NCBI GenBank assembly: GCA_041744375.1
Contig: JBGTLA010000105.1
Location: 1 to 35,023, forward strand
DNA from: JBGTLA01 sp041744375
GTDB lineage: Bacteria > Actinomycetota > Acidimicrobiia > Spongiisociales > ZC4RG35
Reading direction: 5' to 3'
Length of the DNA stretch: 35,023 bases
The position numbers and the translations under genes are program-made. Below the pieces are notes generated by a model, which did no database searches, had not been told where the DNA came from, and saw only the letters and a program-made list of their open reading frames with translations. This document shows positions 29,534 through 35,023 of this stretch, piece by piece; positions within the stretch are counted from its first letter, which is position 1, and each line of letters opens with the position of its first letter.

Positions 29534-30822
29534 GGGGCGCTAGCCCGAAGCGCGCGGTCGAGATCGGAGATCAGGTCGGCGGAGTCCTCGATGCCCACCG
29601 ACATCCGGACCAGCCCCTCAACGATTCCGGCTGCCGCCATGGCCGCAGCGTCGAGCTGGGCGTGTGTCGTGGAACCCGGGTGGATGACGAGGGAACGAGC
29701 GTCACCCACATTGGCGAGATGAGTGAAAACCCGCACCCCTTCGATGAATCTTCGGCCGGCGTCCCGGCCCCCTTCCAGGATGAACGAGAGAATGGACCCT
29801 GCGCCAGCCGGCATCAGCCGGTCGGCGAGTGCATGATCACGATGGCTGGACAACCCGGGGTAGAGGACTGCGGACACACCCCCAGCACGCTCCAGATGCT
29901 TGACCACGGTCACCGCGTTCGACACGTGGCGATCCATCCTCACCGCCAGCGTCTCCAAACCCTCGAGCAGACGATAGGCAACCTCTGCGCCCATGCAGGC
30001 CCCGAAATCCCGCAAACCTTCCGCCCGCGCCCGGGCGATGAAGGCGGCGGGCCCAAACTGGTCGCTGAATACGATGTTCCGATAGGGGGCGTAGGGCTGA
30101 GTGAGAAGGTCGAACCGCCCCGACCCGACCCAGTCGAAGGTTCCGGCGTCCACCAGCACACCGCCGATGACCGAGCCATGTCCCGAGATGAACTTGGTAG
30201 CGGAATGAAAGACTATGTCGGCCCCCCATTCGGCCGGTCGGCACAGGTATGGGGTTGCGAAGGTGTTGTCGACGACGAGAGGCACACCAGCCCGGTGGGC
30301 GATGTCGGCCAACGCCGGCAAGTCTGCAACGGTCATCGCCGGGTTGCCGATCGTTTCCACCAACACCATGCGGGTAGCGTCCGATATTGCTGCCTCGATG
30401 GCGCCGTGATCGGACACGTCGACGAAGGTGGTATCCACTCCGAATCTCGGGAGCGTGTGGACGAGGAGGTTCACCGTCCCCCCGTAGAGCGACGACGACG
30501 CCACGACGTGGGCTCCTGATCCGGTGAGGGTCGTGACGGCCAGGGCGAGGGCGGCCTGTCCCGAAGCCGTCGCCACGGCCCCCACCCCACCCTCCAGGGC
30601 GGCCATTCTTTCTTCGAAGGCGGCCACCGTCGGATTCGAGATTCGACTGTAGAGGTGACCTGGGACCTCGAGGTTGAACAAGGAGGCCGCGTGATCGGTG
30701 TCCTCGAAGACGAACGAGGACGAAAGGTAGATGGGGATATTGCTGGCACCGGTGCGTTCGTCGGGTTCGACACCCGCCCGGAGGGCCAGTGTCTCGAAAC
30801 CAAGGGCATCGGGTGTCACCAT
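29530..30822 (-). CDS. metY: O-acetylhomoserine sulfhydrylase
   Basis: A PLP enzyme that joins O-acetylhomoserine with sulfide to give homocysteine. The 430 residues match the Cys/Met metabolism PLP family: ETLALRAGVEPDERTGASNIPIYLSSS (read from residue 10), YSRISNPT, SGQAALAL, SSLYGGTVNL, VDNTFATPYL, and HSATKFISGHGS with the PLP lysine. The length and the long C-terminal domain favour MetY over MetB/MetC. The ATG at 30822 has no ribosome binding site, while TAGCCT lies six bases upstream, suggesting a leaderless start. A structured segment lies just upstream at 30850-30927. Confidence 0.93.
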   Translation of the reverse strand: MVTPDALGFETLALRAGVEPDERTGASNIPIYLSSSFVFEDTDHAASLFNLEVPGHLYSRISNPTVAAFEERMAALEGGVGAVATASGQAALALAVTTLTGSGAHVVASSSLYGGTVNLLVHTLPRFGVDTTFVDVSDHGAIEAAISDATRMVLVETIGNPAMTVADLPALADIAHRAGVPLVVDNTFATPYLCRPAEWGADIVFHSATKFISGHGSVIGGVLVDAGTFDWVGSGRFDLLTQPYAPYRNIVFSDQFGPAAFIARARAEGLRDFGACMGAEVAYRLLEGLETLAVRMDRHVSNAVTVVKHLERAGGVSAVLYPGLSSHRDHALADRLMPAGAGSILSFILEGGRDAGRRFIEGVRVFTHLANVGDARSLVIHPGSTTHAQLDAAAMAAAGIVEGLVRMSVGIEDSADLISDLDRALRASAP

Positions 30823-30828
30823 GGCTAC

Positions 30829-30834
30829 AGGCTA
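30829..30834 (-). promoter_or_regulatory. possible -10 element of metY
   Basis: TAGCCT on the minus strand (TANNNT) ends six bases before the metY ATG. If used, the upstream structured segment would not be part of the message. Confidence 0.4.
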
Positions 30835-30849
30835 GAGCGCGCAACTCGA

Positions 30850-30927
30850 GAGGTCGTCCCTCCGGGTGGCGTCAGTTCCGGGGTGTTGCTACCCAAAGAG
30901 GGTGGGCCCGGTAGCGGCAGGGACCGG
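30850..30927 (-). other. structured segment upstream of metY, possible SAM-type riboswitch relative
   Basis: Read on the minus strand, GGTC (30922-30925) and GACC (30852-30855) can close a structure. It contains a hairpin with GCTACC (30910-30915) and GGTAGC (30888-30893), immediately followed by AACACC. A further pairing of CCCCGG with CCGGAGG is possible. A closing helix, a first hairpin and GCAAC right after it recall SAM-I/SAM-IV aptamers, which often precede metY in actinobacteria. The conserved GGUGC-type segment is not recognisable, and a -10-like box close to the ATG argues for a leaderless message. The identity is therefore doubtful. Confidence 0.3.
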
Positions 30928-30935
30928 CAGACTTG

Positions 30936-33137
30936 TCAGGCGGGGACGACCGTCACGGGGATGGCATTGAGAACGGCGTTGCCCGAGAGCGGGTCGAAAC
31001 GGGTGGTGGAGGTGAGGACGTTCATATTCACGCCGGGTCGGGCTGAGGCCACCGACAGCTGCACACCTTCGAGGTCGTGGCCCCACCCGTAGGGGAGGCT
31101 GACGACACCGGGCCGAATGATATCGGTCACCTCGACCGGAACCTCGAGTTCGCCCGTCTCAGTTGAGACCGTTGCCGTCGATCCTGATTCGAGGCCTACT
31201 CGGGCGGCGTCCTCTGGGTGGATCTGGAGAGTGCACTGATCCCGACCCCTGACGAGAACCTCGATGTTGCCGAGCCACGAGTTGGCCGTCCGCACCTGGC
31301 GCCGGCCGATCAGCACCATCGAGTCCACCTCATTGGCGCCGACGGCTGCCTCGAGACGGGCGAGATCCTCGATGATGATCTCAGGGGCGAGCTCGATCTT
31401 GCCCGACGTCGTGGCCAGGATCTCTCCCAGGCGTGGCTCTAGTGAACCGAGGTCGAGCCCATGGGGTTCGGCCGCCAGGCGCTCCAAGGTGAGCCCGCTA
31501 GGATCCAAACCAAACCGGTCGCCATACGGTCCGGTGCGGAGCATGAGGTCGAGGATGGCGAGGCGAGTGTCCCCCCAGTGTCCCAGGTCGGACCGAATCC
31601 GCCCGGAGTCCATCTCGAGGGCGGAGGCGGCAGAGCCGATCTGCTGTTCCAAAGAGGCGCCGGCAAGCACGGATGGGTCGAGGTCGGGCCCGAGCCCGGA
31701 CACGATGCCGGCGAGGGTGACGAGAATGTCGAACTCGGACGGTCCTTCCGCCTCGAACACGCTGGGCGAGAACATGGCGTAGTTGCGCACACTCAGGGCA
31801 GTGAAGGCCAGGTCGTAATGGGGGCGCTCGAGGTGCGAGGGCGGAGGCAGGATGAGGTGGGCATTTCGCGATGTCTCGTTCAGGTACAGATCGACCGACA
31901 CCATCAAGTCGAGATGGCAGAGAGCTCCCGAGAGCCGAGCAGCGTCGGGGTTGGTGAGAGCCGGGTTGCCGGCGATGACGAACAACGCCCGCACCTGGCC
32001 CGTTCCGGGGGTCTGGATCTCGTCGGCGAGAGTGACGACGGGCAGCTCGCCGATCACCTCTGGGAACCCCGCCACCCGCGACCTCCACCGGCCGGTGACG
32101 AAGTCACGGGTGCGCGCCCTGATCGGAATGTGGGCAGCCTTCGGGAACATGGCACCGCCCGCCCGATCGAGGTTCCCCGTCAGCACATTGAGGACGTCCA
32201 CACCCCACGAAGCGACGGTCCCGAACTCGACCGTGTGGGTGCCAATACGGCCGTACACGCACGCCGAGTCGGCCCCGGCCAGGTCCTCGGCCAAACGGCG
32301 CACGGAGGCGGCTTCGATGCCGCAAAAGGGCGCCACCACCTCGGGGTCGAAGGGCGCCACCGCCGCTTCTACCCGCTCCACTCCAACGACGTCCTCTACC
32401 AGGTGACAGAGGTCGACGAGGCGGGTTGCGAAGAGATGATTGATCATCCCCAGCACAAGAGCAGCATCCGTCCCGGGGCGGATGGCCACATGGAAATCCG
32501 CCCGGGAGGCGGTCCTGGTCTTCCTCGGGTCGACCACGGCCAGGGTTCCTCCCCTCGCTCGCAGGGCTTCGAGACGCCCGGGCCAGTCGGGGGCGGTGGC
32601 GAGGCTGCCGTTGGAATCGAAGGGGTTGGCGCCCAGCAGGAGGAGATGGCTGGTTCGATCGATGTCGGGGACGGGAATGGCCGCCGCGGAACCGAACATG
32701 TATCCACAAGAAACATGCTTGGGCATCTGGTCCACGGTGGCGGCGGTGTAGATGTTGCGGGTCTTGAGCGCCTTCACGAAGGGGCGCGCCGCCAGGCCGT
32801 TGTCGAGGGAGTGGACGTTGGGGTTGCCGAGGTATACCGCCACGGCGTCGCGGCCATGGGCGTCGACGACGGCCGCATACCGCTCGGCCACAAAGGCAAA
32901 GGCCTCCTGCCAATCCACCTTCTCCCAACGACCGTCGTCGCGACGGAGGATCGGCGAACTCAACCGGTCCGGATCATCGTGAATCCGACCCAAAGTCGTT
33001 CCCTTCGGGCAGATGAACCCGCCCGAGAAGACGTTGTCACGGTCGCCGCGAATGACGGTGACAACGCCATCGTCGATTGTGAGCTCCAAACCACATGTGG
33101 CTTCGCACAACGGACAGGTCCGATAAGCCGTACCCAT
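30936..33137 (-). CDS. molybdopterin-dependent oxidoreductase (DMSO reductase family, Rv0197-like)
   Basis: 733 residues. The N-terminal 4Fe-4S site is CPLCEATCGLEL plus FICPKG (C8, C11, C15 and a fourth Cys near residue 43). YLGNPNVHSLDNG, VDQMPKHVSCGYMFGS, LLLGANPFDSNGS and VVDPRKTRTA belong to the bis-MGD binding domains; HVSCGY may carry the metal-ligand Cys. The C-terminal domain (about 600-733) has the beta-barrel segment IHPEDAARVGLESGSTATV. There is no Tat signal, so it is cytosolic. Relatives include mycobacterial Rv0197 and formate-dehydrogenase-like enzymes; the substrate is unknown and no electron-transfer subunit is adjacent. The ATG at 33137 is preceded by TAGGTT at seven bases, so it is probably leaderless. 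Confidence 0.9.
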   Translation of the reverse strand: MGTAYRTCPLCEATCGLELTIDDGVVTVIRGDRDNVFSGGFICPKGTTLGRIHDDPDRLSSPILRRDDGRWEKVDWQEAFAFVAERYAAVVDAHGRDAVAVYLGNPNVHSLDNGLAARPFVKALKTRNIYTAATVDQMPKHVSCGYMFGSAAAIPVPDIDRTSHLLLLGANPFDSNGSLATAPDWPGRLEALRARGGTLAVVDPRKTRTASRADFHVAIRPGTDAALVLGMINHLFATRLVDLCHLVEDVVGVERVEAAVAPFDPEVVAPFCGIEAASVRRLAEDLAGADSACVYGRIGTHTVEFGTVASWGVDVLNVLTGNLDRAGGAMFPKAAHIPIRARTRDFVTGRWRSRVAGFPEVIGELPVVTLADEIQTPGTGQVRALFVIAGNPALTNPDAARLSGALCHLDLMVSVDLYLNETSRNAHLILPPPSHLERPHYDLAFTALSVRNYAMFSPSVFEAEGPSEFDILVTLAGIVSGLGPDLDPSVLAGASLEQQIGSAASALEMDSGRIRSDLGHWGDTRLAILDLMLRTGPYGDRFGLDPSGLTLERLAAEPHGLDLGSLEPRLGEILATTSGKIELAPEIIIEDLARLEAAVGANEVDSMVLIGRRQVRTANSWLGNIEVLVRGRDQCTLQIHPEDAARVGLESGSTATVSTETGELEVPVEVTDIIRPGVVSLPYGWGHDLEGVQLSVASARPGVNMNVLTSTTRFDPLSGNAVLNAIPVTVVPA

Positions 33138-33144
33138 GAGGTCA

Positions 33145-33150
33145 AACCTA
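33145..33150 (-). promoter_or_regulatory. probable -10 element of the molybdopterin enzyme gene
   Basis: TAGGTT on the minus strand (TANNNT) ends seven bases before the ATG at 33137, in the 88-bp divergent region shared with the P5C dehydrogenase gene. Confidence 0.45.
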
Positions 33151-33177
33151 CACCGACCCCTCCATCCCCGCCTCCGT

Positions 33178-33183
33178 TACCCT
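33178..33183 (+). promoter_or_regulatory. possible -10 element of the P5C dehydrogenase gene
   Basis: TACCCT (TANNNT) would start transcription about 35 bases before the ATG at 33226. That leader contains the ribosome binding site AGAGG, so this gene is not leaderless. Confidence 0.3.
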
Positions 33184-33225
33184 GGGCGAAAGGCGCGTTC
33201 GGACCCGCGACGCAAGAGAGGCACC

Positions 33226-34782
33226 ATGGGTTTCAATATCACCTACGCCACCATGTCGGCTGACAACGAGGAGCTCCAGGCTGCCTACGACGACGCCCTC
33301 GAACGGGTGCAAGACCAGCTCGGAGCCGATCATCCTTTCTACGTGAACGGGGAAGAGCGGGTCACCGACGTCTGGTACGAAGAACACTCACCCATCGATC
33401 GCCACGTTCTGGTCGGGCGCTACGCCCAGGCGAAGCCGGCCGACGTCGACGACGCGGTAGAGGCGGCAGCGGCGTTCGAGGACCAGTGGGCGGCAGTCCC
33501 CTGGCAAGAACGGCGCGATCTCATGCTGGCGGCGGCCGACGTCATGGAAGGACGCCTGTTCGACCTCTCGGCCCTCATGGCCCACGAGGTAGGGAAGAGC
33601 AGGCTAGAGGCCTTGGGAGATGTGGCCGAAACCATTGAGTTCTTCCGTTACTACTCCAATCAGATGACCGAACACAACGGTTTTCAGATTCCACTGTCCT
33701 CGTTGTCTGCGGACGAGAACAATCTCTCTGTTTTGCGTCCTTTCGGGACATGGGCGGTGATCTCTCCGTTCAACTTCCCCCTGGCCCTGGCCGCCGGCCC
33801 GTCGATCGGCGCCCTGCTCACTGGGAACACAGTCGTCCTGAAGCCCTCCAACCAGGGGGCACTCATGGCTCTCGAGTTCTACCGGGTCATGACCGAAGCC
33901 GGTCTACCCGCAGGTGCCCTTCACGTCATCACCGGGGGCGACGATACCGGAGACCGCCTCGCCCACCACGACCTGGTCCAGGGGCTCACGTTCACAGGAT
34001 CGCATGAAGTGGGAATGTACTTGTACCGGACGGTCAGGGAGCGACGACCCAAGCCGGTGGTGGCCGAGATGGGCGGCAAGAACCCCGCCATCGTGACCGC
34101 CACCGCCGATCTAGACGATGCCGCCGAAGGTGTGGCCCGGGGTGCTTTCGGATTCTCGGGACAGAAGTGCTCGGCCACTTCGCGTGTCTATGTGGAGAGA
34201 GAGGTCTACGACGAGTTCGTGGACAAGCTCGCAGAAAGAGCCGCATCCTTCACCATCGGAAACCCACTGGGACGCGACACTTTCACCGGCCCCGTCATCG
34301 ATGAGGACGCCGTGGGGCGTTTCGAAGAGGCGCTGGCCGAGGTGGCAGCCGCCGGGGGACGGGTACTGGCCGGCGGTGAACGGCTGTCCACTGACGGAAT
34401 GGACAGGGGCAATTTCTTGGCCCCCACGGTTGTCGAGGCCCCCGAGGACTCCTTTGTGTGGGAACGGGAGCTGTTCGTTCCCCTCGTAGTGGTGGGTCCC
34501 GTCGATTCGTTCGACGAGGCATTGACCAAGGCGAACGACACCCCCTTCGGCCTCACAGCCGGGCTCTTCACGGGTGAAGAGGCTGAGATCGAAAGGTTCT
34601 TCGAGCAGATCGAAGCCGGTGTGACCTATGTCAACCGCAGGGCCGGTGCCACCACCGGCGCCTGGCCCGACATCCAGAGCTTCGGCGGGTGGAAAGGATC
34701 GGGAACCTCGGGAGCCGGAGGGGGCGGACCCTGGTACCTGCGCAGTTACCTCCGCGAACAGTCCCGCACGCGCGTCGGCTGA
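33226..34782 (+). CDS. rocA: 1-pyrroline-5-carboxylate dehydrogenase
   Basis: Oxidises glutamate semialdehyde (from P5C) to glutamate with NAD. The 518 residues are an aldehyde dehydrogenase with catalytic E281 (VAEMGGKNP) and C315 (FGFSGQKCSA). Typical P5CDH features are YVNRRAGATTGAWPDIQSFG followed by GWKGSGTSG, a long N-terminal helical part, and the C-terminal GGPWYLRSYLREQ. The ATG at 33226 has AGAGG five bases upstream; the frame is open further upstream, but without family similarity. It pairs functionally with the proline dehydrogenase at 6179-7090, although the genes are 26 kb apart. Confidence 0.93.
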   Translation: MGFNITYATMSADNEELQAAYDDALERVQDQLGADHPFYVNGEERVTDVWYEEHSPIDRHVLVGRYAQAKPADVDDAVEAAAAFEDQWAAVPWQERRDLMLAAADVMEGRLFDLSALMAHEVGKSRLEALGDVAETIEFFRYYSNQMTEHNGFQIPLSSLSADENNLSVLRPFGTWAVISPFNFPLALAAGPSIGALLTGNTVVLKPSNQGALMALEFYRVMTEAGLPAGALHVITGGDDTGDRLAHHDLVQGLTFTGSHEVGMYLYRTVRERRPKPVVAEMGGKNPAIVTATADLDDAAEGVARGAFGFSGQKCSATSRVYVEREVYDEFVDKLAERAASFTIGNPLGRDTFTGPVIDEDAVGRFEEALAEVAAAGGRVLAGGERLSTDGMDRGNFLAPTVVEAPEDSFVWERELFVPLVVVGPVDSFDEALTKANDTPFGLTAGLFTGEEAEIERFFEQIEAGVTYVNRRAGATTGAWPDIQSFGGWKGSGTSGAGGGGPWYLRSYLREQSRTRVG

Positions 34783-34794
34783 CACCGATACGCG

Positions 34795-35023
34795 TCAGAT
34801 CGACTGTGGTCGCGTCTGGAGAAGCTCGTCGGCTTCGGCGAGTTGAACACGGGCGGCTTCGACTGCTGCGATGGCAGATTCGGTTTCGGTCTCGTGCAGA
34901 TGACGGGCCGCTGCCCGCGCCAGATTGGAGGCGCGGGTGGAAGCCTCCGCCGCGCGCACGAAGGCGGTGACCACGGCTACCGACGCCGGATCTGCCGCGG
35001 GCGGGGCGGAAGAAGCGCTAGCC
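34795..35023 (-). CDS. 3' end of an unidentified gene (5' part outside the window)
   Basis: An open minus-strand frame enters from the window edge and stops at 34795-34797, giving about 75 residues. The sequence is Ala/Glu-rich and helical (VVTAFVRAAEASTRASNLAR, then HLHETETESAIAAVEAARVQ and LAEADELLQTRPQSI), with the strong third-position G/C bias of neighbouring genes. It resembles the helical C-terminus of an actinobacterial regulatory or coiled-coil protein, but no family can be named. It is convergent with the P5C dehydrogenase gene, 12 bp apart. Confidence 0.5.
   Translation of the reverse strand, partial: ASASSAPPAADPASVAVVTAFVRAAEASTRASNLARAAARHLHETETESAIAAVEAARVQLAEADELLQTRPQSI

Noticed and set aside
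31461..33263. A 600-codon open frame on the plus strand opposite the molybdopterin enzyme gene
   Set aside because: It is a GC-rich antisense shadow: composition is His/Arg/Gly-rich with no family motifs, while the minus frame has a complete Fe-S and MGD-binding protein.

Overview
The window is GC-rich bacterial chromosome, gene-dense on both strands, with many GTG starts and chains of 4-base start/stop overlaps (ATGA or GTGA). ClpS next to a DUF2017 protein, a DUF4388 protein, a TIGR03084-type protein, an EtfD-like electron carrier, an Rv0197-like molybdopterin enzyme and many apparently leaderless promoters point to an actinobacterium, probably an uncultured Acidimicrobiia-like lineage. That placement is inference. 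I see no rRNA, tRNA, CRISPR array, transposase or phage gene.

Left part (1-9461, all minus strand). An RNA uracil methyltransferase (cut by the window edge), a DUF2017 protein and clpS form an overlapping chain behind pheA. A small Cys-motif protein follows. Next comes a large membrane Fe-S protein of the EtfD type, which would pass electrons from acyl-CoA oxidation to menaquinone. A 94-bp tandem palindromic repeat separates it from pspA. Beyond it lie proline dehydrogenase and proC in one overlapping pair, then udk and a DUF4388 protein.

Signalling part (9648-13208). A class III adenylate cyclase has an N-terminal MerR-like helix-turn-helix and an Rv1264-like regulatory region. It is followed by a STAS anti-sigma antagonist and a SigB/SigF-type sigma factor, and a convergent RsbW-type kinase. 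The sigma factor carries an N-terminal domain of about 110 residues that looks like a degenerate RsbW ATPase, so an anti-sigma fold appears to be fused to the sigma factor itself. This is the most unusual object in the window.

Acyl-CoA part (13485-25338). A four-gene operon holds thiolase, family III CoA-transferase, a short SDR pseudoenzyme and an active SDR. After a DUF2254 membrane protein come a MaoC-like hydratase and the two subunits of a biotin-dependent acyl-CoA carboxylase (methylcrotonyl type). The two subunits are separated by an opposite-strand pair: a double-HTH protein and a DUF4230 membrane protein. The biotin subunit continues by overlaps into a GyrI-like protein, a PaaI-type thioesterase and a TIGR03084 protein.

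Right part (25370-35023). plsY overlaps a flippase-like membrane protein whose frame runs without a stop into a Bcp-type peroxiredoxin. metX and metY flank an alpha/beta hydrolase and a third, diverged copy of the palindromic repeat. A structured segment precedes metY. A molybdopterin oxidoreductase and a divergent pyrroline-5-carboxylate dehydrogenase follow. The dehydrogenase would complete proline catabolism with the proline dehydrogenase at the other end. The 3' end of an unidentified minus-strand gene closes the window.
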